NCBI GenBank assembly: GCA_037414955.1
Contig: JBBEWH010000179.1
Span: forward strand, 25,723-89,722
From: Phytohabitans sp037414955
GTDB lineage: Bacteria; Actinomycetota; Actinomycetes; Mycobacteriales; Micromonosporaceae
Direction of reading: 5' to 3'
Length of the DNA: 64,000 nt
Made by a program: the position numbers and the translations under genes. The notes beneath the pieces are model-generated. The model did not search any database and had not been told where the DNA came from. It saw only the letters and a list, made by a program, of their open reading frames with translations. Positions 52,874-61,927 of the stretch are shown here, piece by piece; positions within the stretch are counted from its first letter, which is position 1, and each line of letters opens with the position of its first letter.

Positions 52874-54061
52874 TTAGACGGGGGTGGGCCAGTCGATGCG
52901 GTAGCGCTGCTCGGGGCCGACCGTCTTGTCGGGCTTCATGACCGTCTTGAGGAACAGCGGCATCAGTATCGGCATCAGCGCCTGCCCGACGCGGCCCGGT
53001 ACCTTAGCTTGGTTGATCTTCCCCGCGCGGGCGGCGACCCGCTCCACCCGGTCGCGGCGCAGCCGTTCGTAGGTCGCGAAAGCGGCCGGCACGTCGTCGA
53101 TGTCGCGCAGGCACCGGGCCAGTTGGATGGCGCTCTCGATGGCGAGCGACGCGCCCTGGCCGGAGCTGTTGGACGGCGCGTGGACCGCGTCGCCGACCAG
53201 CACCGTGCGGCCGCGATACCAGAGCGGCACCGGCGGCATGATGTACAGCGCGCCGGTCGCCTGCAGCGCGTCCGGCTCGGTGTGGCGGAGCAGGTCGCCG
53301 CCCGGCGTGTCCGCGCCGTAGATCTCGCGCAGGGTGCGCATCCACCGCTCGTTGGACACGGCCCGCGCCTCGGTGAGGCTGAGCGGCCGCGCATGCGGCA
53401 GGTTGGCGCCCCACACCGTGCCGCCGTTGGCCCCCGGCCAGTAGAGGTAGTAGGCCCGCTTGCCGAAAGCGAACGTCATCGTCTCCGGATCCGCGTCCAC
53501 CTTCCAGCTGGACATTCCCTCGAAGCCGAGCATCCCGGTGTACTTCGGGCCGGGCGCGTTCGGGTCGACGAGGCGGCGGACCGTGGAGTGCACGCCGTCG
53601 GCGCCGATGACGACGTCTGCCTCGGTGCGGCTGCCGTCGGCGAAGACCGCGACGGCCGACGTGGTGCTCTGCTCGATGTCGACCAGCCGCTTGCCGTAGA
53701 CGACCGGGATGCCCTGCTCGACCGCGCGTTCCTGCAGCACCCGGTACAGGTCGGCCCGGTTGACGACGCGTAGCGGCCCGACGTCGGGCAGGCTCGGCAA
53801 CTCGAGGCGCTTGCGGCTGCCGATGGTCATGACCATGCGCGAACTCGGCCGCCCCGCCGCCACCACGGTGGCCGCCGCGTCGACGATCTCCAGCGCCGCC
53901 ATCCCGTTGGGCGCCAAGGCCAGCGAACCGCCGATCCCGTCGGCGTTTCCCGGGTACGCCTCGTAGATGGTCGCCTCGATGCCGGCCTTGCGGAGCGCCA
54001 ACGCGGCGACCGGGCCGGCGATGCCGCCGCCGATGACGGCGGCGGTGCGTACTCGTGTCAT
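52874..54061 (-). CDS. FAD-dependent monooxygenase
   Basis: A 395-residue class A flavoprotein hydroxylase. The FAD motif VIGGGIAGPVAALALRKAG is near residue 10, DG in VVIGADGVHSTVRR near 155, and GD in VLVGDAVHAPSNSSGQGASL near 285. The ATG at 54061 follows GGAGGAGA; the longer upstream frame is untranslated leader. Such enzymes hydroxylate aromatic or polyketide-like substrates using NAD(P)H and O2. A PadR gene lies upstream on the same strand, and PadR proteins often control phenolic-stress or drug genes. Confidence 0.9.
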   Translation of the reverse strand: MTRVRTAAVIGGGIAGPVAALALRKAGIEATIYEAYPGNADGIGGSLALAPNGMAALEIVDAAATVVAAGRPSSRMVMTIGSRKRLELPSLPDVGPLRVVNRADLYRVLQERAVEQGIPVVYGKRLVDIEQSTTSAVAVFADGSRTEADVVIGADGVHSTVRRLVDPNAPGPKYTGMLGFEGMSSWKVDADPETMTFAFGKRAYYLYWPGANGGTVWGANLPHARPLSLTEARAVSNERWMRTLREIYGADTPGGDLLRHTEPDALQATGALYIMPPVPLWYRGRTVLVGDAVHAPSNSSGQGASLAIESAIQLARCLRDIDDVPAAFATYERLRRDRVERVAARAGKINQAKVPGRVGQALMPILMPLFLKTVMKPDKTVGPEQRYRIDWPTPV

Positions 54062-54180
54062 GTCTTTCTCCTCCGGTGCGATTCGGCATGAACCGACGCG
54101 CGGAGAAGAACCCGGATATCCTTGTGTTGCCGCCTTAGGACCGGGCGTGTTCCCGCACGTGTCGGTTCGGGGTTTTCGAC

Positions 54181-54212
54181 CTTGGCGGCGGTGTTCCCGC
54201 ACCGCCGCCAAG
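54181..54212 (-). terminator. Hairpin after the PadR gene
   Basis: CTTGGCGGCGGTG pairs with CACCGCCGCCAAG (13 bp) around a 6-nt loop, immediately downstream of the PadR stop at 54220. It should separate PadR from the monooxygenase gene. Confidence 0.6.
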
Positions 54213-54219
54213 ATCTTGC

Positions 54220-54864
54220 TCAGCTCTCGACGCTCCTTTCCGCGAGCTGGATCAGGTCGTCCGGCAGGTGGCCGGTTTCGTGAAAGCCTCGCCACTCGGG
54301 CAGGCCCGACATCGTGCCGTCGGTGAGCTCCGCCAGCAGGGCGCGCACCCAGCCGGCCTCCGCCGCCAGGATGGCCACGTCATACTCCACCTCGAGCAGG
54401 AACAGGCGGGGCACCTCGGCACGGTCGCGCGCGAGCGCCTCCCGCCGCGCGGCGACCTCCGCGTCCAGCGCGTCGAGCCGCCGCCGGAGCAGGTCGGCCA
54501 CCTCGTCGGGCGGCAGCGCCGCCATCACGGACAGGCCCGCGCGGAAGCGCGGAAACTCGCGCTCCGCCACGGACAGCAGCTCCCGGGTCCAGTCCACCAA
54601 CTCCGCGCGGCCGGCCGCGGTGATCCGGTACACCGTGCGCTCCGGGCGGCGTCCCTGCCGGCTGCTCGCCACCTCTTCCAGGAATCCGTGCTTAGCCAGG
54701 TTGCGGACCACCGTGTACAGGGAGCCCCACTTGATCTCCATGTCCTGGTCTTTGCCCCAGTGGCGCAGGGTGGCGGCCATCTCGTAGGGGTGCATCGGCC
54801 GCTGCGTGACCACGGAGAGGATGGCCAGTGCCATCAGGTTTCCCACCTTGCGCCGCTGGGCCAT
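54220..54864 (-). CDS. PadR family transcriptional regulator
   Basis: A 214-residue PadR protein. The winged helix (LAILSVVTQRPMHPYEMAAT, IKWGSLYTVVRNLAKHGFLE) has the GSLYxxxxxLxxxG pattern and the RPERTVYRIT wing. The C-terminal dimerisation part is helical. Probably the repressor of the monooxygenase downstream. Confidence 0.9.
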   Translation of the reverse strand: MAQRRKVGNLMALAILSVVTQRPMHPYEMAATLRHWGKDQDMEIKWGSLYTVVRNLAKHGFLEEVASSRQGRRPERTVYRITAAGRAELVDWTRELLSVAEREFPRFRAGLSVMAALPPDEVADLLRRRLDALDAEVAARREALARDRAEVPRLFLLEVEYDVAILAAEAGWVRALLAELTDGTMSGLPEWRGFHETGHLPDDLIQLAERSVES

Positions 54865-55232
54865 GTCGTTACCTCGTCCGCGAGTACTTGCAGACGAGTA
54901 TATAGGACAGGCGCCGCTGGAGGACGGTCTATGGAGACATCAGTGGGTGTTGCCGACGGACGAGCGCGGTGCCCTTGACCACGACCGCCACCGCGTCCGA
55001 GGCGATCGTGACCCGGTGCGGCTCGATCCTGTGGCTACCGATGCCCCTTGCCCTGAAGAAAGACGCGCACGAGCACGCGACCGTGGCCGGAACCACCCTC
55101 GCCACCCGCTGATCAACGCTGATCAAGGAGATCTACAGGTTTCTGGAGGGGGCGGCACACCGCCGATCGTGCCCGGCGCCGAGTTCGTACGCCCGGCGGC
55201 TTCCGTCGCTGTCGTCCAACCGCTTCGGGACT
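54865..55232. other. Gap without a recognisable gene
   Basis: Upstream region of padR, with repeated CGAGTA near 54891-54905 as possible operator elements. The rest has only short frames on both strands and no family match. Confidence 0.4.
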
Positions 55233-55589
55233 TCACTGGGCTGGCGGTGGATCGACGTAGGTCGGGACGCCGATATGACGGATGCGGTGACTGGGGACGC
55301 CGGCGGCGGCGAGGCGTTCGGCGATCGCTGGGGTCGAGTGGTCGAGGAAGACGGCGACTTGGTGGTCGTCCCCGAGGTGGCAGGCCGCGGCGAGGGTGCC
55401 GAGGTTGATGGCGTCCAGGTCGTGGAGGTCGTGCAGGTCGAGGATGAGCCGTAGTGGGCGGATCCGCCGAACGGCTTGCACGAGGGTGCGGCATAGTTCG
55501 ACGGCGTCTTCGGCGTGGAGGGTGCCGTGAGGTTGGATGACCAGGGTGCCGTCGGTGGTGGTGTCCACGTCGACCGTCGCGCCGTTCAT
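55233..55589 (-). CDS. STAS-domain protein (anti-sigma factor antagonist-like)
   Basis: A 118-residue single STAS domain. LVIQPHGTLHAEDAVEL and RPLRLILDLHDLHDLDAINL are the beta1-alpha1 and beta3 regions. The place where SpoIIAA-type antagonists carry the phosphorylated Ser (DSSG) reads DAINLG, so phosphorylation by an anti-sigma kinase is unlikely at that position. No kinase gene is near. Confidence 0.75.
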   Translation of the reverse strand: MNGATVDVDTTTDGTLVIQPHGTLHAEDAVELCRTLVQAVRRIRPLRLILDLHDLHDLDAINLGTLAAACHLGDDHQVAVFLDHSTPAIAERLAAAGVPSHRIRHIGVPTYVDPPPAQ

Positions 55590-55842
55590 CGCGTTGCCTT
55601 CTGTTACCCGAAGTTTTCCGAACGGTCAGGTTACGACCCCTTCGCGGGACGCGTCGACCACTGCGGGGAAGAATTCATTTGGTCACGGAAGGGTCACATG
55701 GGTACGGCTTGAAGCCTGACCCGCCTTGGCGTCGCGGCGCCGGCGGGATGGTTTGTCCCGGATGGGGGCGACCGGTGGTGATCGGATCAGCTGGTCACTC
55801 GCCGTTCACGCGTCAGCGTAGTCACGTGGTTACTGTGGCGCC

Positions 55843-56427
55843 ATGACCGGTCTTGGCCCCACCGGGGATGTCCACCGCGCCCGTGACCTCGCGCAGCGGC
55901 TGCTGGTGGATCTGCCGGAACGATGGCGGCACACGATCGGGGTGGCGCGGCGGGCCGAAGGGATACTCGGCACGGTCGGGTCGCGCGACGAGGGCGACGT
56001 GCTGCTGTCAGCGGCATGGTTGCACGACATCGGGTATGCCGCCGCGCTGCGCGACACCGGATTCCATCCGATCGACGGGGCCCGTCAGCTCCAGGCGGCG
56101 GGTTGGTCGTCGCGGATAGTCGGTCTGATCGCCCATCATTCCGCGGCTTGGTACATCGCCCAGGTGCGCGGCCTGGTCGACGAGATCAACCAGTTTCCCC
56201 GTGAGGACTCCTCGGTTGCTGACGCGCTGATCTACGCGGATCAGACGGTCGGACCGAACGGCCGGGTCATGGACGTTGAGCAGCGTCTGGCCGACATGCT
56301 GCACCGGCATGGGCCCGACTCGCCCAACGCCGCCGCGCACGCACAGCGGGCCCCCCTGCTACGTGCCGCGGTGCGGCGGGTCGAGCAACGCCTTGCCGTA
56401 GCGGGCAGCCCGTCCTCGGCCGCCTGA
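55843..56427 (+). CDS. HD-domain hydrolase
   Basis: A 194-residue HD protein. Metal ligands are His in RWRHTIGVARRAE, HD in AAWLHDIGYAA, HH in IAHHSAAWYIA, and Asp in ALIYADQTV. Members are metal-dependent phosphohydrolases acting on nucleotides. The ATG at 55843 has no strong Shine-Dalgarno. No partner gene is evident. Confidence 0.85.
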   Translation: MTGLGPTGDVHRARDLAQRLLVDLPERWRHTIGVARRAEGILGTVGSRDEGDVLLSAAWLHDIGYAAALRDTGFHPIDGARQLQAAGWSSRIVGLIAHHSAAWYIAQVRGLVDEINQFPREDSSVADALIYADQTVGPNGRVMDVEQRLADMLHRHGPDSPNAAAHAQRAPLLRAAVRRVEQRLAVAGSPSSAA

Positions 56428-56537
56428 CCTCGCACCGATCCTCGGTGCGGGCGTGAACCACCACTCACGCTCTCCCCGACTACCGGCCAGCCCAGCCGCA
56501 CGGCTGGCCGCCCGCCGGTCCGGACCAGCTGATCGGC

Positions 56538-57041
56538 ATGACGCTGGGAGGCAACCCGACGTCGCGGGCGTTCGTCCACAATGGAAAGGGCTACCGGATC
56601 GAACTCGTCACCCCGCATCCGGTGTACCACGACCGGCCGGTAGATCCGGAGGTGGCTTTCGAGCGCACGCTGGTCGACGCGTTCGGTGCCACGTACGCGT
56701 TTCGGTACACCGGTGGGCTCAATGGGATCGGTGAGTTCCGCGTGGAGCCCTACGGGGTGACGGTTTCGGAGCCGGTCGAGGGTCGACCGTTGCTGTACGG
56801 CGGCGATGTGTATGTCGTCTACCGACCGGACTCGTGCGGCCGATCGGGCGGATCGGATGCTCCGAAGGATTCAGGTGGCGCGGGTACCCGGGAGCGGTCG
56901 GGTGGACATCGGCTCAGCCTCTGGCGGCCGTCGCGGGGCGCATCCGGAACGCGACGACGAAGGCGAACACGACGACCACGGCCATGGCGAGGAAGGCGTC
57001 GGAGAAGGCGGCGCCTGCGTCACCGGACCGCACCGGGTTGA
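56538..57041 (+). CDS. Unknown protein, probably a truncated gene
   Basis: About 96 residues from the ATG at 56538 read as a normal protein (SRAFVHNGKGYRIELVTPHP, AFGATYAFRYTGGLNGIGEF, LYGGDVYVVYRPD). After about 56826 the frame turns Arg/Gly-rich and runs antisense through the end of the MFS gene, so the true 3' end seems lost. Sequence before the ATG (about 56465 on) also looks coding, so the 5' end may be cut too. No family recognised. Confidence 0.35.
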   Translation: MTLGGNPTSRAFVHNGKGYRIELVTPHPVYHDRPVDPEVAFERTLVDAFGATYAFRYTGGLNGIGEFRVEPYGVTVSEPVEGRPLLYGGDVYVVYRPDSCGRSGGSDAPKDSGGAGTRERSGGHRLSLWRPSRGASGTRRRRRTRRPRPWRGRRRRRRRLRHRTAPG

Positions 57042-58332
57042 TGGCACCGCCGCCGCTCTCCTGCCGCGCGGCCACCAGCACGCCGAAGAGGGCCGGCCCG
57101 GTGCCGGCACCGAGAAACTGCGCTCCTTGCAGGATTCCCACGCCGACGCCGACCTGGTCGGCCGGCAACGCGCTGGCCGCCGCGCTGATGATCGGCGTCA
57201 TGACGAGGAGGAAGCCGACACTGAGCCCGAGGATCCCGACGCCGGCCGGGATCACCGACCGGTGCCCGGCGACGCTCGAGAGGTACAGGGCGAACAGTCC
57301 GATGGCCGCGAGGCCGATCAGCACCAGGGGTCGGGTGCCGATGCGGTCGGCGACGCGGCCGACCAATGGCGAGAGGACGGCGACGGCCACCCCGGCGGGG
57401 ATCATGACCAGGGCGCCTTCTCCGGGTTCGAGGCCATTGACATCGACCACCAGCAGCGGCACGAACACGAGGCCACCGAGGTTGACGACCATGGCCAGAA
57501 ACGCGACGACGACCGCCGCCCGATAGACCCGGTTGGCGAACAGCGCGGGCGGTACGAACGGCTCCGCGACACGGACCGTACGCCATCCGAAGAGCACGAT
57601 CGCCGCGACCGCCACCATCAGGCTGCCCCAGCACGACGGTGCGTCCGGGCCGGCGACCTGCGCCTGCGTGATGCCGAACAGCATCAGCCCGGCACCCAGG
57701 CCAAGAAGGGCGCCGCCGATGACATCGAAACGGCTCGCACCCGCCGGCGGCTCGTCCGGTAGCACCCGCCACGCGCCGGGAAGCAGCACCAGCGCGACCG
57801 CGAGCATGAGCCAGAACAACGCGGGCCACCCGAGAACCTGGCCGATCCCGCCGCCGACCGCCGGTCCGGCGGCCGTGCCGATGCCCGCGGCGGCGGAGAG
57901 GACACCGATGCCCGTCCCACGCCGGCCCGCCGGGAGCAGCCGGGTGACCGCGATGATCGAGAGCACGGGTATCGCCGCCGCGCCCACGCCCATCACGATC
58001 CGCCCCAGCACGAGCACGAGCAGATCCGGTGCCACGGCGCAGACCAGGCTTCCGACGGCGTAGGTGAACAGGCCGAAGCCGAACAGGCGCCGCATGCTCA
58101 CCCGGTCGGAGAGGCGGCCGTACAGGGGGATGCCGACGGAAAACATCAGCAGGAAGCCGGTGACGACCCACGCGAGCTGCGCCTCGGAGGCCTGGAACTC
58201 CGCACCGATCGTCGGCAGCACGAGAGTGACCATGTCGCTGGCGATGACGGTGGCGAGCATCGCCGGCAGGAGTACCGCCAAGAGGCTCAGCCCTGAGCTG
58301 GTTCGTTCGGTCATGGTCGACGTAGATGTCAT
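56914..58332 (-). CDS. MFS drug exporter, DHA2-like
   Basis: A 472-residue major facilitator. About 14 TM helices are visible. The loop signature GIPLYGRLSDRVSMRRLFGF is near residue 65, and motif C-like GIGTAAGPAVGGGIGQ near 155. The ATG at 58332 follows GGAGGGAC. Expected proton-driven export of antibiotics or dyes. An Rrf2 gene lies just upstream on the same strand and a dyad lies between them. Confidence 0.85.
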   Translation of the reverse strand: MTSTSTMTERTSSGLSLLAVLLPAMLATVIASDMVTLVLPTIGAEFQASEAQLAWVVTGFLLMFSVGIPLYGRLSDRVSMRRLFGFGLFTYAVGSLVCAVAPDLLVLVLGRIVMGVGAAAIPVLSIIAVTRLLPAGRRGTGIGVLSAAAGIGTAAGPAVGGGIGQVLGWPALFWLMLAVALVLLPGAWRVLPDEPPAGASRFDVIGGALLGLGAGLMLFGITQAQVAGPDAPSCWGSLMVAVAAIVLFGWRTVRVAEPFVPPALFANRVYRAAVVVAFLAMVVNLGGLVFVPLLVVDVNGLEPGEGALVMIPAGVAVAVLSPLVGRVADRIGTRPLVLIGLAAIGLFALYLSSVAGHRSVIPAGVGILGLSVGFLLVMTPIISAAASALPADQVGVGVGILQGAQFLGAGTGPALFGVLVAARQESGGGAINPVRSGDAGAAFSDAFLAMAVVVVFAFVVAFRMRPATAARG

Positions 58333-58363
58333 CGTGCCGTCCCTCCGCGCGGCAGATACTGCC

Positions 58364-58380
58364 ACTGTAGTAGTTACAGT
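58364..58380. promoter_or_regulatory. Dyad between Rrf2 and MFS genes
   Basis: ACTGTA-GTAGT-TACAGT, a perfect 6-5-6 inverted repeat 32 bp upstream of the MFS ATG. A second dyad (CCAAC-N9-GTTGG, 58904-58922) lies upstream of the Rrf2 gene. Confidence 0.55.
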
Positions 58381-58425
58381 TAAGGCAAAGAAAATGGCGA
58401 AGGGCACGCCTCCGCCATCGACCGG

Positions 58426-58872
58426 CTAGCGATTCAGTCGCACGACCCCGCGCTCGATCGCCAGCACGCGCTGGACCAGGTGAGCGATGGTCGTGCGGCC
58501 GAGTCGCGCCTCCATCGCCTGCTCCGCTTCCCGGAACTCCTCCTCGAGCAGGGCCTGCATGTTGCGCCCGACCTCGCACGCCTCGCTGGGCGGATGGGCG
58601 TGCCGGGACAGGACCGGCCCCTCCTCGACGGCGGCATACGCGTCGTGGAGCGTGATGTCGCGCGGCGGCCGGGCCAGCGTCCAGCCGCCGCCACGCCCCT
58701 CGGTCGACCACACCAGGCCGGCGTCGCGCAGGCTACCGAGGATGCGCCGCACCAGAACCGCGTTGCTCGCCAGGCTGTCGGCGATCTCGGCGGAGGTCAG
58801 TGAGCGACCCTCCCAGCGCCCCAACAGCGTGAGCGCGTGAATCGCGACGGCGCTCCGACTACTGAGCCCCAC
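58426..58872 (-). CDS. Rrf2 family transcriptional regulator
   Basis: A 148-residue Rrf2 protein. The winged helix is LTSAEIADSLASNAVLVRRI and LGSLRDAGLVWSTEGRGGGW. Rrf2 iron-sulfur sensors carry three Cys; only one (SEACEVG) is visible, so it is probably a YwnA-like cluster-free regulator. GTG at 58872 fits the AAGGGGG Shine-Dalgarno; a GTG at 58878 is also possible. It probably controls the MFS exporter downstream. Confidence 0.85.
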   Translation of the reverse strand: MGLSSRSAVAIHALTLLGRWEGRSLTSAEIADSLASNAVLVRRILGSLRDAGLVWSTEGRGGGWTLARPPRDITLHDAYAAVEEGPVLSRHAHPPSEACEVGRNMQALLEEEFREAEQAMEARLGRTTIAHLVQRVLAIERGVVRLNR

Positions 58873-59022
58873 GCACACCCCCTTCGCGTCACCCGAACTG
58901 CAACCAACCTAGTGTCAGTTGGAGGCGACCGTCAAGCATCGTGCTCCATCCGACCGATGGCGAGCCCGCACAGGTCATCCAGGCACCGGAACGCCGGGCT
59001 GCGGCAAAGCTTCCAAAGATCG

Positions 59023-59137
59023 TTAGACCGGGAACTGGACGCCGGTGAGCTCTTCCGAGACCGTCCACAAGCGGCGCTGGCTTGCCACGTCGTGTGACTG
59101 CGGGGTCGACTCGACGAGCGCCGGGTATCCCCGGGAC
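59023..59137 (-). pseudogene. C-terminal remnant of a short-chain dehydrogenase
   Basis: The minus strand reads GYPALVESTPQSHDVASQRR and then LWTVSEELTGVQFPV before a TAA at 59023-59025. This is the tail of SDR-type oxidoreductases. Everything upstream of about 59137 is missing. Confidence 0.55.
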
Positions 59138-59168
59138 CCGCGGCATTCTCGACATGCTCACAGCACGT

Positions 59169-59744
59169 CTATTCAAGCGCCGCCTTCATGATCCAGGAGG
59201 TGACACGAGGATGGCCGGGGAGTTCTCCACGCCCGGTGGACCAGAGGAGTACCTGGACCGGATTACCCGCCGGAGCGTCGGGGAAGAGCCGGGCAAGCAC
59301 GGCTTCGCAGAGAAGCTCCGGCGGATGCCAGCCGATCCCGAGCCCTTCGGTGATGTCATAGGTGTGCATCAGCGTCTCGTTCACCCCCAGGGCCGCGAAG
59401 CCGCTCAGGTCGGTCGGTCCCCAGTGCCACGCACAGACCGTGGGCTCAGATGCCGCCAACGCGTTGCTCAACAGCCGCCCACAGCCGGCAACTATCCGCA
59501 GCAGGTCGCGGGGTGACGCGTCCTCGCGGACGACGAGGTCGAACGGTAGGTAGGCGCTGTCCGGTCGAGCGGCGACCTGGCCGGCGTACGCCAGAAGGTC
59601 ATGTGCGACATGGGCGGCTGTCGTCCAGCAGCTCCAGTCCAGCGTGCCGGCTCTGACTTGCCAGTCCGCGGACTCATACGGCGTGAGCACTCGTACCATC
59701 TCCGCCACGGCTTGTTCGACGTCGTGGCCGTCCATCCCAGGCAT
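59169..59744 (-). CDS. Maleylpyruvate isomerase N-terminal/DinB-like protein
   Basis: A 191-residue helical-bundle protein of the mycothiol-dependent maleylpyruvate isomerase family. Metal ligands are His in TTAAHVAHDLLAYAG and His in NETLMHTYDITEG. Mycothiol is the actinobacterial thiol, so a role in thiol conjugation or isomerisation is inferred. The ATG at 59744 has GGAAAG 8 nt upstream. It diverges from the SDR at 59952 across a 16-bp palindrome. Confidence 0.75.
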   Translation of the reverse strand: MPGMDGHDVEQAVAEMVRVLTPYESADWQVRAGTLDWSCWTTAAHVAHDLLAYAGQVAARPDSAYLPFDLVVREDASPRDLLRIVAGCGRLLSNALAASEPTVCAWHWGPTDLSGFAALGVNETLMHTYDITEGLGIGWHPPELLCEAVLARLFPDAPAGNPVQVLLWSTGRGELPGHPRVTSWIMKAALE

Positions 59745-59799
59745 ACCGAGCAGCTTTCCAGACCCCGTGTCGCCGCACCCGACGCCAGCTGCCGACGAC

Positions 59800-59815
59800 G
59801 GTCGACTAGTCGACC
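59800..59815. promoter_or_regulatory. Perfect 16-bp palindrome between divergent genes
   Basis: GGTCGACTAGTCGACC, 56 bp from the isomerase-like start and 137 bp from the SDR start. This is a typical TetR/MarR operator shape. No regulator gene is adjacent. Confidence 0.6.
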
Positions 59816-59951
59816 AGGTGTGGCCCGCTGGTCTGGGCATGGTGGACGAGGCGATCGCGGGCGGTGGTTCGATCGTGCTCCGCCGCGTCTCGGTGCTGCC
59901 AAGCCGGGGTTTGATCGCGGGAGACTGACGACAGATTCGGAAGGAGTGGTG

Positions 59952-60734
59952 ATGCGACGATTCGAGGGCAAGGTTGCGCTCGTTACGGCGGCGGCACAGG
60001 GCATCGGGCACGCCGTCGCGCGGCGGGTCGCCGCCGAGGGCGGCGCGGTGGTCGTCACGGACCTGCGAAAGTACGGGGCTGCGGCGGTGGCCGAGGAACT
60101 CGGCGCGGAGCACGCGCTCGGGGTCAAGGTCGATGTCACCTCACGCGCCGACGTCGACGCTGCGGTCGCTGCGGCAGTCGGGCGGTTTGGCCGGCTCGAT
60201 CTGGTGGTGAACAACGCGGGCGGTTGCATCGTCACCTCGATGCCCGAGGACACCTCAGCCGAGGACTGGCACCGTCAGCTCGACCTCACCCTCGTCGGCG
60301 CCGCCCGCTGCATCCAAGCGGCTATCCCGCACCTGGTGAAGACCCGCGGCAACGTAGTCACAATCAGCTCGGTGAACGGCATCGCGGCCTTCGGCGACGT
60401 CGAGTACGCCGCGGCGAAGGCCGGCCAGATCGCGATGTCGCAGAACTACGCCGCCCGGTACGGTCCGCTCGGCGTGCGCTTCAACGTGGTCGCCCCCGGC
60501 ACCGTCCGGACCCCGAATTGGGACTCCCAGCCCGACGCGCTGGAGAAGCTCAAGGCGATGTACCCGCTCGGCCGCCTCGGCGAGCCGGAGGACATCGCTG
60601 CAGCGGTCGCGTTCCTCGGCTCCGACGACGCCGCCTGGATCACCGGGCACACCCTGCCCGTAGAGGGTGGCGTGCTGACCGGCCCCAGCCCGATCGACCT
60701 GAGCCCGCCAGGCCCGCTCCACAAAGGCTTTTAG
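59952..60734 (+). CDS. Short-chain dehydrogenase/reductase
   Basis: A 260-residue SDR from the ATG at 59952 after AAGGAG. The cofactor motif TAAAQGIG has Ala in place of the first Gly of TGxxxGIG. NNAGG and the Ser in VVTISSVNG are present, as is YAAAK (YxxxK) near residue 155. The end has ITGHTLPVEGG. The Asp after beta2 (VVTDLR) points to NAD(H) rather than NADP(H). Substrate unknown. Confidence 0.9.
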   Translation: MRRFEGKVALVTAAAQGIGHAVARRVAAEGGAVVVTDLRKYGAAAVAEELGAEHALGVKVDVTSRADVDAAVAAAVGRFGRLDLVVNNAGGCIVTSMPEDTSAEDWHRQLDLTLVGAARCIQAAIPHLVKTRGNVVTISSVNGIAAFGDVEYAAAKAGQIAMSQNYAARYGPLGVRFNVVAPGTVRTPNWDSQPDALEKLKAMYPLGRLGEPEDIAAAVAFLGSDDAAWITGHTLPVEGGVLTGPSPIDLSPPGPLHKGF

Positions 60735-60824
60735 CGACCGCGCATCAATCCACCGACACGCAAGAGACCGGCATGAACGCACGCTGTGCGGCCATGAGCG
60801 GACGTACTTGTCGGCCTACCGACG

Positions 60825-61373
60825 CTAGGCATCGACCTCATAGATGATCTCTAGGCCATCCTCATCATCCCACTGCTCACCGACCTCAACGAAGCCGTAC
60901 TGCGACGCCAACTGATAGGACGCGACGTTGTCCGGACGGATGGACACCCGCACCGTGTGTACCAGCGGCTCACGGGCAGCACGCTGGAGCAGAGTCACCA
61001 GCGCCGCACGGGCAAAGCCACGTCGCCGGTACGCCGGGTCCACCGTATAGCCGATCTCCACCATCCCCGACGGATCGGGTGGCCCATGGTAGCCAGCATG
61101 GCCGACAGCTACCTGCTGCCGTTCATCCCAGATAACGCCATTGACCCATGCCGCGCTGGCCGGGTCCTCCTCGATCTGCCTGCTACGCATTCGCCACACC
61201 CCTCTCGACCCAGGGTCGATGAAGAGCGCCGAGAGCGGCACCGGGCTCACCGCGTTCGCGGCCGCCAGGTCACCATCAGCCAGGGCCTGGAACACGGGCC
61301 CCGTCAGATGCACGATGCGCACATGCTGCCTGGGACGCCGTTCGGGCCCGTCGATCTGCTCCGCGGAAGTCAT
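60825..61373 (-). CDS. GNAT family N-acetyltransferase
   Basis: A 182-residue acetyltransferase. The acetyl-CoA loop is RRRGFARAALVTLLQ near residue 115, after EIGYTVDPAYR. The VRVSIRPDNVASYQLASQYG segment is the usual beta5-alpha4 end of RimJ/RimL-like members, which modify small amines or protein N-termini. The start is uncertain among in-frame ATGs at 61373, 61385 and 61409; none has a strong Shine-Dalgarno. Confidence 0.8.
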   Translation of the reverse strand: MTSAEQIDGPERRPRQHVRIVHLTGPVFQALADGDLAAANAVSPVPLSALFIDPGSRGVWRMRSRQIEEDPASAAWVNGVIWDERQQVAVGHAGYHGPPDPSGMVEIGYTVDPAYRRRGFARAALVTLLQRAAREPLVHTVRVSIRPDNVASYQLASQYGFVEVGEQWDDEDGLEIIYEVDA

Positions 61374-61463
61374 CCCGGAAATCATGCCGTGCTGACCCGA
61401 CAGGTACACACGAATTTTCGGCGGATCGAGCGCACGCTCATCGCCAAAGTCGTGAGCCAGCGG

Positions 61464-61751
61464 TTACGTGCCGGAGGCCATGTACGCGGCGAGGATGTAG
61501 TTGGGGTGGCGGTCGAGGTTCTTGCGCGCCCGGTCGTAGCGCATGGTCGTTCGTGGGTCGGCGTGGCGGGCGGCGATCTGTACGTCGCGGAGGCTGACGC
61601 CGGCGTCGAGCATGGTGGTCACGAACGTGTGTCGGAGCATGTGCGGGTGCATCCTGGGCATCCGGATTCCGGCGGTGGCGGCCAGGTGTTTGAGCCGGCG
61701 GGTGGCGGCGTGGCGGTCCATCCGGGCGCCGAGCGTATTGCGCAGGATCAA
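61464..61751 (-). pseudogene. Tyrosine recombinase/integrase, C-terminal third only
   Basis: The frame reads HPHMLRHTFVTTMLDAGVSL, RDVQIAARHADPRTTMRYDR and ARKNLDRHPNYILAAYM. It contains the HxxR box, the H/K position (ARHAD) and the nucleophile Tyr (TMRY). The first ~230 residues, with the catalytic Arg of box I, are missing. It ends at an imperfect inverted repeat at 61759. Confidence 0.75.
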
Positions 61752-61758
61752 CCGCTGT

Positions 61759-61821
61759 ATGATCGTTAGTCGAAATCCGTGTAATTCGGGCCCACAGCAC
61801 GGGTTTTCAACTAATGATCAT
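61759..61821. repeat. Imperfect inverted repeat at the integrase breakpoint
   Basis: ATGATCGTTAGTCGAAATCC, continuing CGTG, is mirrored by CACGGGTTTTCAACTAATGA, continuing TCAT, with about four differences over 23 bases. It begins eight bases from where the integrase fragment starts, so it may be an element end or attachment site. Confidence 0.45.
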
Positions 61822-61927
61822 GGGGCGGAATCCGCGCTTGGCGTGCGGTGGGTCGACCTCCGCTGCGGGCAGCGGGGCTGCACGCGCCCCGGTGAACCCG
61901 GCGGAGGCCGATCGGACCGAAACTTGA

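Noticed and set aside
56806..57762. Long plus-strand frame over the end of the MFS gene
   Set aside because: Its composition (His/Asp/Arg) is that of an antisense frame of a membrane protein gene, and the MFS motifs on the other strand are clear.
57020..58711. 563-residue minus-strand frame over the MFS and Rrf2 genes
   Set aside because: Off-frame reading of two recognisable genes; extremely Arg/Gly-rich.
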